From positions 271,681 through 335,680 of the forward strand of contig JODU01000004.1 of assembly GCA_000720845.1 (NCBI GenBank): a DNA stretch of 64,000 nucleotides. The letters run 5' to 3'. The notes below the pieces were generated by a model. It was not told the origin of the DNA. It saw only the letters and a program-made list of their open reading frames with translations, and did not search any database. Source of the stretch: Kitasatospora aureofaciens (GTDB taxonomy: Bacteria > Actinomycetota > Actinomycetes > Streptomycetales > Streptomycetaceae). Position 1 is the first letter of the stretch. Each line of letters begins with the position of its first letter. Of the stretch, positions 52,526 to 61,374 are shown piece by piece. A program made the translations under genes and the position numbers.

Positions 52526-54151
52526 TCAGCCCGCCGGAGCCGCCGTCCGGTCGGTGCCGCGCCGGACCTCGTGACTCGCTACGTCCGCCCGCCCCAGCAC
52601 CCAACTCGCCCCGCGCAACGCCTTCGCCGCCTGCTTCAACGGTGCCAGTCGGGCCGCCGCCCGCCGGTGGTCCGGCACACTGCCCGGCGCGCACAGGACC
52701 GTCGCCAGGGACAGCGTCACGGGCCGGCCACCGGCCGACCACGGCACGTCCAGCACCGAGGCGGCCAGCGGATCCAGCCCTTCCGGATCGGTGAGCACCA
52801 GGAAGTCGTCACCGCCGATGTGCCCCACCCGCGTCTCCCCGTCCGCAGCCCGGAGCAGGGCCCGCCCGACCGCCCGGATCAGCTCGTCGCCCGCGGCGAA
52901 CCCGGCCTCGTCGTTGACCTGTTTGAACCCGTCCACGTCGAGCCAGCTCAGCGCGAACGCCCGCCCGGCAGCGATGCGCCGGTCCACCTCGGCCGTGATC
53001 GCGTCCGAACCGGGCAGCCGGGTCAGCGGATTGAGCCCGGCCGCCTCCTCCACCCGGCTCTCCGCCAGCGCCCGCACCAGGTCCGCGAGCCGCACGACCC
53101 CCACGCACCGCCCGTGCGCGTCCACGACGGCCACGTCGTCCGACGTGCGGTGCGGGCCGCCGACGGCCACCACGTCCAGCACCTCCCAGGCCGTCGCCTC
53201 GATGCCCACCGTGCGCGGCGGGTCGCCGAGCTTGGCGGCCGGCCGGTCGGCGTACAGGGCGTGTCCGTAGCGCCCCGACATCGACAGCAGGAAGCGGGAG
53301 CGGTGCACCGAACGCACCGGAGCCCCGTCCCGGTCCACGAGCAGCACCCCGGACACGTCGGGCGACCCGGTCAGCAGCGCCCGCACCCGCCCCGCCGAGG
53401 CCGTCGCCGGCAACAGCGCGGCCGGCCTGACGAACTGCCGTACCGACGGCCCCGACCTGGTCGCCGGCCCGAGACCGGGGGAGCCGGGCGGAACGTACAC
53501 GTCCACCGTGGGCAGCCGCGCGGGCGGAGCGAACAGTTCACCCTGCGCCAGCTGCGCCCCCGCCGCCCGCGCGACGGCGCACTGCGCCTCCGTCTCCACC
53601 CCCTCGACGGACAGCAGCGCGCCCGACTCCTCGCACAGCACCCGCATCGCCCGCACGGCCGCCGGCCGCGCCAGCAGCGAGGCGTCGAGCTTCACCAGCT
53701 CCGGCGCCAGATCCGTCAGCAGCCGCAACGGCGCGTCCCCGTCCCCGACCCCGTCCGCCGAGATCCGGAACCCCTGCCGCCGCAGCTCGGCCACCGCGTC
53801 GAGCAGGGCCCGCCGCGGCACGTGCGTGTAGGGCGGACACACGTCCAGCGTCACCTCCCACGGGAGCCGGCCCGCCTCGCGCACGGCGTCGTGCAGGGGC
53901 TGGAGACCACCGAGGTCGGCGAGCGTGCCCGCGAACACGTTGACGTGCAGCGGCAGGAGCGTCTCCCGCCGCACCGCAGCACGCAGCGCCGACACCGCGA
54001 GCAGACCGTCGAGTTCGGGATCGCGTCGCGCCTCGGCGAGCACGTCGCCGGTCTCCGGCCGGGCCAGTATCTCCAGCGCCGCGACCCCGCCGGTCATCAG
54101 GTTGACCACCGGTTGGAAGGCGAAGCGGAGAGTGTCCGTCCAGGAGCGCAC
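52526..54151 (-). CDS. EAL-CBS-GGDEF protein with degenerate motifs
   Basis: 541-residue cytoplasmic protein with an unusual order: EAL domain (about 5-230), CBS-like pair (about 245-365), GGDEF domain (about 375-530). The EAL motif reads EILAR and the key DDFG loop is ADGVGDGD, so phosphodiesterase activity is doubtful, although VEGVETEAQ is kept. The GGDEF loop is GGDDF, with LDVDGFKQVND intact; cyclase activity is uncertain. It is more likely a c-di-GMP or nucleotide-binding effector than an active enzyme. The GTG start has no clear ribosome site. Confidence 0.85.
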   Translation of the reverse strand: MRSWTDTLRFAFQPVVNLMTGGVAALEILARPETGDVLAEARRDPELDGLLAVSALRAAVRRETLLPLHVNVFAGTLADLGGLQPLHDAVREAGRLPWEVTLDVCPPYTHVPRRALLDAVAELRRQGFRISADGVGDGDAPLRLLTDLAPELVKLDASLLARPAAVRAMRVLCEESGALLSVEGVETEAQCAVARAAGAQLAQGELFAPPARLPTVDVYVPPGSPGLGPATRSGPSVRQFVRPAALLPATASAGRVRALLTGSPDVSGVLLVDRDGAPVRSVHRSRFLLSMSGRYGHALYADRPAAKLGDPPRTVGIEATAWEVLDVVAVGGPHRTSDDVAVVDAHGRCVGVVRLADLVRALAESRVEEAAGLNPLTRLPGSDAITAEVDRRIAAGRAFALSWLDVDGFKQVNDEAGFAAGDELIRAVGRALLRAADGETRVGHIGGDDFLVLTDPEGLDPLAASVLDVPWSAGGRPVTLSLATVLCAPGSVPDHRRAAARLAPLKQAAKALRGASWVLGRADVASHEVRRGTDRTAAPAG

Positions 54152-54301
54152 GGGAGCAGGATGGCGCGACGGCCTACCGCCCGGGCCCAGTTCACGCGAC
54201 GTTCACGCAGGATTCCGACCCGCTCACGCAACGTGTGCCCCGGCGAGTCGCGGGTCCGCCCACTTCCCCCACGGAGCCCCGCCCTGATAGATGCAGGGAA
54301 C

Positions 54302-55135
54302 ATGACACGACTCTCCACCGCGCTCCGCGGCCTGGTCACCACCGTCGCCGCCCTGTTCGCCGTTACCGCCCTCCCGGCGCTCCCCGCCACGGCAGCCCCC
54401 GCCCCCGCGCAGCCCCGGCCCGAACCGAGGGCCCCGGAGGACTTCGTCGCCCTGCGGAGCGTCGACCCGACGATCATCGAGGAGATGCGCTACGTCACCG
54501 CGCACAACTTCGTCGGCGAGCCCGTCGACGGCTACCGGCAGCCCCTGTGCATCCTCACCCGCCCGGCGGCCGAAGCCCTCCACCGCGCCCAGACCCGGCT
54601 GCTGCGCCAGGGCTACTCCCTCAAGGTGTACGACTGCTACCGGCCCCAGCGCGCCGTCGACCACTTCGTGCGGTGGGCCGAAGACCTCGACGACCAGGAG
54701 ATGAAGGCCGAGTTCTACCCGGACGTGGACAAGACCCGCCTGTTCGCCGACGGCTACATCGCGGAGAAGTCCGGCCACAGCCGGGGCTCGACCATGGACC
54801 TCACCCTCGTACGGCTCCCGGCCGGGCCCACCCGCCCGTACCACCCCGGACAGCCCCTGGTGCCCTGCTTCGCGCCGCAGAACGAGCGCTTCCCGGACAA
54901 CTCCGTCGACATGGGCACCGGCTACGACTGCTTCGACACCCGCTCGCACACCCTCGACCCCCGCATCCAGGGCGTGCAGCGCGCCAACCGGCTGCTGCTC
55001 AAGGACACCCTGGAGGACGCCGGCCTGGTGAACCTCCCCGAGGAGTGGTGGCACTTCACCTACAAGCCGGAGCCCCACCCGGACACCTACTTCGACTTCC
55101 CGGTCTCCGCGAAGTCGCTCGCCGGCCGCCGCTGA
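54302..55135 (+). CDS. Exported VanX-type D-Ala-D-Ala dipeptidase
   Basis: 277-residue zinc dipeptidase of family M15D with a Sec signal peptide (cleavage near ATAAPA, residue 31). Zinc ligands are His159 and Asp166 in SGHSRGSTMDLTL and His251 in EEWWHFTY, with Glu248 as catalytic base, and the VanX-type YDCYRPQRAVDHF near residue 115 holds the conserved arginine. Unlike the cytoplasmic VanX of glycopeptide resistance, the exported form should act on D-Ala-D-Ala peptides outside the cell, in wall turnover. No vanHA genes nearby. Confidence 0.9.
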   Translation: MTRLSTALRGLVTTVAALFAVTALPALPATAAPAPAQPRPEPRAPEDFVALRSVDPTIIEEMRYVTAHNFVGEPVDGYRQPLCILTRPAAEALHRAQTRLLRQGYSLKVYDCYRPQRAVDHFVRWAEDLDDQEMKAEFYPDVDKTRLFADGYIAEKSGHSRGSTMDLTLVRLPAGPTRPYHPGQPLVPCFAPQNERFPDNSVDMGTGYDCFDTRSHTLDPRIQGVQRANRLLLKDTLEDAGLVNLPEEWWHFTYKPEPHPDTYFDFPVSAKSLAGRR

Positions 55136-55170
55136 CCGGCCTGCCGGAGCCGCCCCCTCCGCTGATCGGA

Positions 55171-55176
55171 TACAGT
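55171..55176 (+). promoter_or_regulatory. -10 box for a leaderless NUDIX mRNA
   Basis: TACAGT ends seven bases before the GTG start at 55184, with no ribosome binding site between; a -35 box is not evident. Confidence 0.5.
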
Positions 55177-55183
55177 CCGCCGC

Positions 55184-55720
55184 GTGTCCGAAAATGAAAC
55201 CTCCGTTCCCAACTCCGCGCCCGACTCCCACTGTTCGAGCTGCGGATCGCCCTACGGAGAGGGCGTCTCCGGCTGGCCCCGCACCTGCCCCGCGTGCGGC
55301 ACCGTGGCCTACCGCAACCCGCTGCCGGTCGCGGTGGCTCTCCAGCCCGTGTACGACACGCAGGGCACCGCCCTGGTCGTCATCACCCGCACCGTGACCC
55401 CCGCGCGCGGGGGCGTCGCCCTGCCCGGCGGCTACGTCGACGACCGGGAGGACTGGCGGCAGGCCGTCGTCCGCGAGCTGAAGGAGGAGACGGGCATCGA
55501 CGCGGCGAGCCGCGACGTACGGCTCGCCGACGCCATGAGCTCGCCCGACGGCCACCTGCTGCTCTTCGGGCTGCTGCCCGAACGCCCGGCCGAGGGCCTG
55601 CCGCCCTCCACCGCCACGGACGAGACCGAGGGATGGCACCTGCTGCGCAGGTCGGAAGAGCTGGCCTTCCCGCTCCACACCCGGGCCGTACGGGCGTTCT
55701 TCGAGGGCCGCTACATCTGA
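55184..55720 (+). CDS. NUDIX hydrolase with N-terminal zinc ribbon
   Basis: 178-residue hydrolase of nucleoside diphosphate-linked compounds. The NUDIX box GGYVDDREDWRQAVVRELKE continuing ETGI is complete (about residues 82-105). In front is a zinc ribbon, HCSSCGSPYG and CPACGTVAYRNP, as in NADH pyrophosphatase-like members. The substrate is unknown. The GTG start lies seven bases after a -10 box and lacks a ribosome site, so the message is probably leaderless. Its last ten bases overlap the end of the convergent GH31 gene. Confidence 0.9.
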   Translation: MSENETSVPNSAPDSHCSSCGSPYGEGVSGWPRTCPACGTVAYRNPLPVAVALQPVYDTQGTALVVITRTVTPARGGVALPGGYVDDREDWRQAVVRELKEETGIDAASRDVRLADAMSSPDGHLLLFGLLPERPAEGLPPSTATDETEGWHLLRRSEELAFPLHTRAVRAFFEGRYI

Positions 55721-58089
55721 GCCGCGCGCTCCGCGAGCCCCCGGACGCGGACGGGGCAGGACGGCTCGCTCACACCGTCCTCGCCCTCCCGCTCCACGAC
55801 CACCCGATGCCCCTCCCAGCGGCACACGTACCGTTCGATCTCCGGTTCCGCCCAGCCGTCGCCCGCGTCCGGCACGACCAGCCCACCGCCGGTCCGCCCC
55901 CGCGCGGGCGCCCACACCTCGAGTTCCGGCGCGCCGTCCTCCCCGCGCACCGGAACCACCGCTCCCGCGCGCGCGAACACCGGGATGCGCGCGAGGGGAG
56001 CGTCCACCAGCACCTGCGCCGGCCCCTCGTACGCCCGCTCCGTCACCACGTCGTACCAGCGCCCCCGCGGCAACCGCACCGCACGCCGGTCCACCCCGGC
56101 ACCCAGCACCGGCGCCACCAGCAGACAGTCGCCCAGCAGAAAGGCGTCCTCGCAGTCCCGCAACGCCCGGTCCTCCGGCGCCTGCCACCACACGGGGCGC
56201 ACATACGGAGCACCGGTACGCCGGGCCAGGTGCGCCAGCGTCACGAAGTACGGCAGCAGCCGCCGCCGCTCGGCGAGCGCCACGCGCGCGTGCTCCAGCA
56301 CCTCGGCCCCGAACTCCCACGGCTCCCGCCGCCCCGCCCGCGACCCGGCGGCGGTGCGGAACAACGGCAGAAAGGCGGCCAGCTGGAACCACCGCAGATA
56401 CAGCTCGGGCGACACACTCCCGTCGGCCCCGCCCACCTCCGGCCCCGTGTACGGCACCCCGCACAGCCCGAGCCCCAACACCCTCGCCAGCGAAGCCCGC
56501 AACCCCGGCCAGCCCGTCGCCACGTCCGCGAACCAGGCGCCGCCGTAGCGCTGCAGGCCGGCCCATCCGGAACGGGAGAGGACGAACGGCCGCTCGTCGG
56601 GCGTCAGCGTCCGCAGGCCCTCGTACCCGGCCCGCGCCATGCACAACGCGTAGACGTTGTGCGCCTCCCGGTGGTCGCCGCCCCTGCCCTCCAGCGCATG
56701 CCGCGCCGACCGCGGCAACGTCGGCTCCCCGAAGGCGGCGAAGGACGTGGGCGCGTCCAGGTCGTGCCACACCCCGGCGAACCCCCGCCCGAGCCGCTCC
56801 TCGTGGAGCCCGCCCCACCACTTGCGCGCACCCGCGTGCGTGAAGTCCGGGAAGACCACGTCCCCGGGCCGCCCCACTCCCCGCACCACCGCCCCGGTGG
56901 CGTCCCGCACGAACACGTCCGCGCGCGTCCCGCCGTCGTACACCGCGTTGCCGGGCGCGACCGGAACCGCCGGCTCGACGGCCGACACCAGCCGGACGCC
57001 CTTCCTGCGCAGCTCCTCGGCGAGCACCGACAGTTTCGGGAACCGCTCCTCGTCGACCGTGAACACCCGCTGGGCATCGGCGTGCCCGATGCCCAGGTGC
57101 ACCGCGTCCAAAGGCAGATCACGCTCCTGATGGCCGGCCACGACCCGCCTCAGGTCCTGTTCGTCGCCGAGACCCCCCTGCGCGTGATGGTGCCCGAGCG
57201 CCCACGCCGGCGGCAGCACGGGCGCCCCGGTCAGCGACGCCCAGGCCAGCAGCACGCGCGCGGGGGTTCCCACCGTCACCCAGCACCGCAGCGGACCGCC
57301 GTCCATCCGCAGCACACTCCGCCCCGGCCGGTCGTGCCCCGACCCGGCACCCTCCTCACCCTCCCGCAACGCCACCGTGCCGTCCCACGCGTTGTCGTGG
57401 AAGACCAGGTGCGTCCCCGCGTCCGCCACCACCAGCTGCACCGGCATCGTGACGGACGCCCCGTCCTCGGCGGCGGCGAAGGGCAGGGCGGGGCCGCTGT
57501 TCCACAGCCGGTACGTGCCGTTGCGCAGCCGGGGACCGGCGGACCGCCCGCCGAGCCCGAAGAACCGGGCGTCCGCCGCCACCTCGGACCGCTGGGTCCA
57601 GCGCGTGGGACCGCCGGCGACCGGCTCCCACCAGCGGGGCGGCAGCTCACGACGCAGGACCACACCCCCGGGAGTACGCACCTCGACCGCGCCGTGCCGG
57701 GACACGGCCACCGTCGCCCGCTCCGCCACCACCCGCCAGCCGCCGTCCTTGTCCGGCTCCAGCACCGCCCGCGGATCCGGCTCCGGACAACGGCCCGCCA
57801 ACGCGTACGAAGGCTCCGGGCCGGCCCCGTCCCAGCCCCAGAACACCGCTCCGTTCACCGCCACCAGGACGCGCAGCTCGGAGCGTTCGAACCGGACGAC
57901 ACCGCCGCCGGCCCCGGGTTCCACCTCCCGCATCGGGCCCGGCACCCGCGCCCGCTCCGCACCGCGCGGCGGCAGCCCGGCCGCGTCGACACGCCGCCTG
58001 CGCCACGCCGCCCGTACCGTACGCAACCCCTGCGCCATGCCTCCGGAACCGACCGTCTTCATCGAACGCACCAGGTCACGACCGTCCAT
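55711..58089 (-). CDS. Glycoside hydrolase family 31 protein (alpha-glucosidase-like)
   Basis: 792-residue cytoplasmic GH31 enzyme without a signal peptide. An N-terminal beta-sandwich (RFFGLGGRSAGPRLRNGTYRLWN near residue 170) leads into the barrel. The nucleophile is Asp443 in GVWHDLDAP, where the family norm is WNDMNEP. The acid/base is Asp522 in GGAWFADVATGW, where the norm is HWSGDN. Both carboxylates are kept but their surroundings differ, so the sugar specificity cannot be assumed to be alpha-glucose. The ATG at 58089 has AGGG eight bases upstream. The terminal PEIERYVCRWEGHRVVVE looks like the usual C-terminal sandwich. Confidence 0.88.
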   Translation of the reverse strand: MDGRDLVRSMKTVGSGGMAQGLRTVRAAWRRRRVDAAGLPPRGAERARVPGPMREVEPGAGGGVVRFERSELRVLVAVNGAVFWGWDGAGPEPSYALAGRCPEPDPRAVLEPDKDGGWRVVAERATVAVSRHGAVEVRTPGGVVLRRELPPRWWEPVAGGPTRWTQRSEVAADARFFGLGGRSAGPRLRNGTYRLWNSGPALPFAAAEDGASVTMPVQLVVADAGTHLVFHDNAWDGTVALREGEEGAGSGHDRPGRSVLRMDGGPLRCWVTVGTPARVLLAWASLTGAPVLPPAWALGHHHAQGGLGDEQDLRRVVAGHQERDLPLDAVHLGIGHADAQRVFTVDEERFPKLSVLAEELRRKGVRLVSAVEPAVPVAPGNAVYDGGTRADVFVRDATGAVVRGVGRPGDVVFPDFTHAGARKWWGGLHEERLGRGFAGVWHDLDAPTSFAAFGEPTLPRSARHALEGRGGDHREAHNVYALCMARAGYEGLRTLTPDERPFVLSRSGWAGLQRYGGAWFADVATGWPGLRASLARVLGLGLCGVPYTGPEVGGADGSVSPELYLRWFQLAAFLPLFRTAAGSRAGRREPWEFGAEVLEHARVALAERRRLLPYFVTLAHLARRTGAPYVRPVWWQAPEDRALRDCEDAFLLGDCLLVAPVLGAGVDRRAVRLPRGRWYDVVTERAYEGPAQVLVDAPLARIPVFARAGAVVPVRGEDGAPELEVWAPARGRTGGGLVVPDAGDGWAEPEIERYVCRWEGHRVVVEREGEDGVSEPSCPVRVRGLAERAAQM

Positions 58090-58302
58090 GCTGCTCACCC
58101 TGCCATCGACCAGCGCGCACGGGGGCGGCGTTCAACTGCCGTTCACCCGTGACCGGACCACATCTTCATGTCGCCGACTATGTGGGGCGCGCCCTGGTGC
58201 GGAAGTCGATCACATGGCATCGTCCCTGTCAGCCGCGTCACGCGCACACCCCAGCCCGTGCGCGGAGGACGCACACGACGCGCACAGTCCGGGAGCCGCC
58301 CC

Positions 58303-60279
58303 ATGTCGACCGAGAACCCCGAGCCGCTCTGGCAGCCGGATGCACGACGCATCGCCGAGGCACGCATCACCCGGTTCCAGACCTGGGCCGCCGAGCACCA
58401 CGGAGCCCCCGCCGAGGGCGGGTACGCGGCCCTGCACCGCTGGTCCGTCGACGACCTGGAAGCCTTCTGGAAGGCCGTCACGGAGTGGTTCGACGTCCGT
58501 TTCTCGACCCCCTACGCGCGCGTGCTCGGCGACCGGTCCATGCCGGGCGCCCAGTGGTTCCCCGGCGCCACGCTGAACTACGCCGAACACGCCCTGCGCG
58601 CGGCCGCCACCCGCGCGGACGAACCGGCCCTCCTGTACGTCGACGAGACCCACGAGCCGACCCCCGTCACCTGGGCCGAGCTGCGCCGCCAGGTCGGCTC
58701 CCTCGCCGCCGGACTGCGTGCCCTCGGCGTACGCCCGGGGGACCGCGTCAGCGGCTACCTCCCCAACGTCCCGCAGGCCGTGGTCGCCCTCCTCGCCACC
58801 GCCGCCGTGGGCGGCGTGTGGACCTCGTGCGCGCCCGACTTCGGAGCCCGCAGCGTCCTGGACCGCTTCCAGCAGGTCGAACCCGTCGTCCTGTTCACCG
58901 TCGACGGCTACCGCTATGGCGGCAAGGAACACGACCGCCGCGACACCGTCGCCGAACTCCGCCGCGAACTGCCCACCCTCCGCGCGGTGATCCACATCCC
59001 GCTCCTCGGCACCGAGGCCCCCGACGGCGCGCTGGACTGGGAGTCCCTGACCGCCGCGGACACGGAGCCCGTCTTCGAGCAGGTGCCCTTCGACCACCCT
59101 CTGTGGGTGCTCTACTCCTCCGGCACCACCGGCCTGCCCAAGGCCATCGTCCAGTCCCAGGGCGGCATCCTGGTCGAACACCTCAAGCAGCTCGGCCTGC
59201 ACTGCGACCTCGGCCCCGAGGACCGCTTCTTCTGGTACACCTCGACCGGCTGGATGATGTGGAACTTCCTCGTCTCCGGCCTGCTCACCGGCACCACGAT
59301 CGTCCTCTACGACGGCAGTCCCGGCTTCCCGGCCACGGACGCCCAGTGGCGCATCGCGGAACGCACCGGCGCCACCTTCTACGGCACCTCCGCCGCCTAC
59401 GTCATGGCCTGCCGCAAGGCAGACGTCCACCCGGCCCTTGACCTGGACCTCTCCGCCGTCCAGTGCGTCGCCACCACCGGCTCACCGCTCCCGCCCGACG
59501 GCTTCCGCTGGCTGCACGACGAGTTCGCCGCGAGCGGCGCCGACCTGTGGATCGCCTCCGTCAGCGGCGGCACCGACGTGTGCTCCTGCTTCGCGGGCGC
59601 CGTCCCCACCCTCCCGGTGCACATCGGCGAACTCCAGGCCCCCGGCCTCGGCACCGACCTGCAGTCCTGGGACCCGAGCGGCAGCCCCCTCACCGACGAG
59701 GTCGGCGAACTGGTCGTCACCCATCCCATGCCCTCGATGCCGATCCGCTTCTGGAACGACCCCGACGGCAGCCGCTACCACGACAGCTACTTCGACACCT
59801 ACCCCGGCGTCTGGCGGCACGGCGACTGGATCACCCTCACCTCACGCGGCTCCGTCGTCATCCACGGACGCTCCGACTCCACCCTCAACCGGCAGGGTGT
59901 CCGCATGGGCTCGGCCGACATCTACGAAGCCGTCGAGCGGCTCCCCGAGATCAGGGAATCCCTCGTCATCGGCATCGAGCAGCCCGACGGCGGCTACTGG
60001 ATGCCCCTCTTCGTGCACCTGGCACCCGGGGCCGCCCTCGACGACACCCTCCTCGACCGCATCAAGCAGACCATCCGCGCCAACCTGTCCCCGCGCCACG
60101 TCCCCGACGAGGTCATCGAGGTGCCCGGCATCCCGCACACCCTGACCGGCAAACGCATCGAGGTCCCGGTCAAGCGCCTCCTTCAGGGCACCCCGCTGGA
60201 CAAGGCCGTCAACCCCGGCTCCATCGACAACCTCGACCTGCTCCACTTCTACGAGGACCTCGCCCGCAAACGCTCCTGA
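58303..60279 (+). CDS. Acetoacetate-CoA ligase
   Basis: 658-residue member of the ANL adenylate-forming family, acetoacetyl-CoA synthetase type, activating acetoacetate with ATP and CoA. The N-terminal ACS region has WSVDDLEAFWKAVTEWFDV; the P-loop is LYSSGTTGLPKAIV. The long signature FFWYTSTGWMMWNFLVSGLL and SGGTDVCSCFAG are specific to this branch; the catalytic lysine sits in LTGKRIEVPVKRLL. GGGAG lies seven bases before the ATG. It is transcribed alone, ending at a strong hairpin; it may serve ketone-body or leucine catabolism. Confidence 0.94.
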   Translation: MSTENPEPLWQPDARRIAEARITRFQTWAAEHHGAPAEGGYAALHRWSVDDLEAFWKAVTEWFDVRFSTPYARVLGDRSMPGAQWFPGATLNYAEHALRAAATRADEPALLYVDETHEPTPVTWAELRRQVGSLAAGLRALGVRPGDRVSGYLPNVPQAVVALLATAAVGGVWTSCAPDFGARSVLDRFQQVEPVVLFTVDGYRYGGKEHDRRDTVAELRRELPTLRAVIHIPLLGTEAPDGALDWESLTAADTEPVFEQVPFDHPLWVLYSSGTTGLPKAIVQSQGGILVEHLKQLGLHCDLGPEDRFFWYTSTGWMMWNFLVSGLLTGTTIVLYDGSPGFPATDAQWRIAERTGATFYGTSAAYVMACRKADVHPALDLDLSAVQCVATTGSPLPPDGFRWLHDEFAASGADLWIASVSGGTDVCSCFAGAVPTLPVHIGELQAPGLGTDLQSWDPSGSPLTDEVGELVVTHPMPSMPIRFWNDPDGSRYHDSYFDTYPGVWRHGDWITLTSRGSVVIHGRSDSTLNRQGVRMGSADIYEAVERLPEIRESLVIGIEQPDGGYWMPLFVHLAPGAALDDTLLDRIKQTIRANLSPRHVPDEVIEVPGIPHTLTGKRIEVPVKRLLQGTPLDKAVNPGSIDNLDLLHFYEDLARKRS

Positions 60280-60292
60280 CCAGGACACCGAC

Positions 60293-60322
60293 GAGCCGGC
60301 CGCCCCGCGCGGCGGCCGGCTC
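60293..60322 (+). terminator. Terminator of the acetoacetate-CoA ligase gene
   Basis: Perfect 12-bp stem GAGCCGGCCGCC / GGCGGCCGGCTC with a 6-base loop, 13 bases after the stop codon. Confidence 0.85.
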
Positions 60323-60399
60323 CCGCGCCCGCCCGACGCCGTTGTCAGTGCCGCCGATTACTGTGAGTGAGCATTGATCGACCGTGCACAGGGGGAAAC

Positions 60400-61302
60400 A
60401 TGGCGCACACCGGCCAGACCGACCAGACGATGCGGCGCGTCCTGCGCCGTGAAATCGCGGGCACCATCGGACTGCTCACCGACGAACACGACTTCCGCGC
60501 CATGCGGCGCTACCGCAGCTTCACCTTCCACGACCACGCCGCATACCTCCGCCAGGTGGAAGCCCTCCTCAGGGCCCGCGCGGCACAGGGCTCCCACACC
60601 ACGGTCGCGCTCTTCGACCCGGAGGAGTACGCCGCCTTCTGCACGGCGGCGGGCCTCGAAGCCGACGCCCCCGCCAGCCGCGCCCGCTTCACCGCCGAAC
60701 TCGCGGCCCACGGCCCCACCCTGCCGTACGAGGGCCAGCCCCTCACCGACCTGCTCCCCGCCCTCGTCGACGAAGCCGTCCGCCAGGCCACCTGGGAGTA
60801 CACATCGAGCCTGCTCGCCCGCCTCGGCAGCTGCGCCACCTGCGGCGAGGACCTCGGCCGGGCCGCCTTCACCCGCGCCTCCCGTCTCCTGGGCCGCGTC
60901 CTGGAAACGGCCCCACCAGGCAGCCGGCACCTGGTCTGCAGCGTCTCCGGCCACCCGGAGGAGACCTTGGTCGCCGCCCTCCTCGTCGACGAGGACACCG
61001 ACGGCACCCCGCACTTCGACGAGGCCGAGGCCCTGGAGTTCACCAGCGTTCTCGCCCTCGGCCTGGCGACCCACAGCCCCGGCGGACTCGTGATGCGCGT
61101 CAGCCCGCCCCACGGCCCCGACCGCATCCACGGCTGGCGCCTGCGCGGATACGGCCTCGTACCCCTCACCGCAGCCGAGGTCTTCGACGCCTACTGCACC
61201 GACGTCGAGTCCGGCGACCTCGTCTCCCCGGAATCCAACGTCGACTACTGCGCCCCGCCCGACCTGGGGGACGACCGCCTGCCCCCGGACCACCACCACT
61301 GA
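60400..61302 (+). CDS. Hypothetical protein, 300 aa
   Basis: Soluble protein of unknown function. The first half is rich in charged helices (RRVLRREIAGTIGLLTDEHDFRAMRRY, then HAAYLRQVEALLRAR). The centre carries one CATCG cysteine pair near residue 150, and the second half ends in an acidic, His-tipped tail (DDRLPPDHHH). GGGGGAA stands just before the ATG. I recognise no domain with confidence. It converges on ptsI across a strong bidirectional hairpin, and may simply be a streptomycete-specific cytoplasmic protein. Confidence 0.75.
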   Translation: MAHTGQTDQTMRRVLRREIAGTIGLLTDEHDFRAMRRYRSFTFHDHAAYLRQVEALLRARAAQGSHTTVALFDPEEYAAFCTAAGLEADAPASRARFTAELAAHGPTLPYEGQPLTDLLPALVDEAVRQATWEYTSSLLARLGSCATCGEDLGRAAFTRASRLLGRVLETAPPGSRHLVCSVSGHPEETLVAALLVDEDTDGTPHFDEAEALEFTSVLALGLATHSPGGLVMRVSPPHGPDRIHGWRLRGYGLVPLTAAEVFDAYCTDVESGDLVSPESNVDYCAPPDLGDDRLPPDHHH

Positions 61303-61306
61303 ACGC

Positions 61307-61344
61307 GTGCGGGGCGCCCCACCCCAAGGTGGAACGCCCCGCAC
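61307..61344. terminator. Bidirectional terminator between the 300-aa gene and ptsI
   Basis: Perfect 10-bp outer stem GTGCGGGGCG / CGCCCCGCAC, with an inner CCACC / GGTGG pair, between convergent stops. Confidence 0.85.
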
Positions 61345-61374
61345 CACAGCGACAACGGCAGCCGCATCCGGCCC

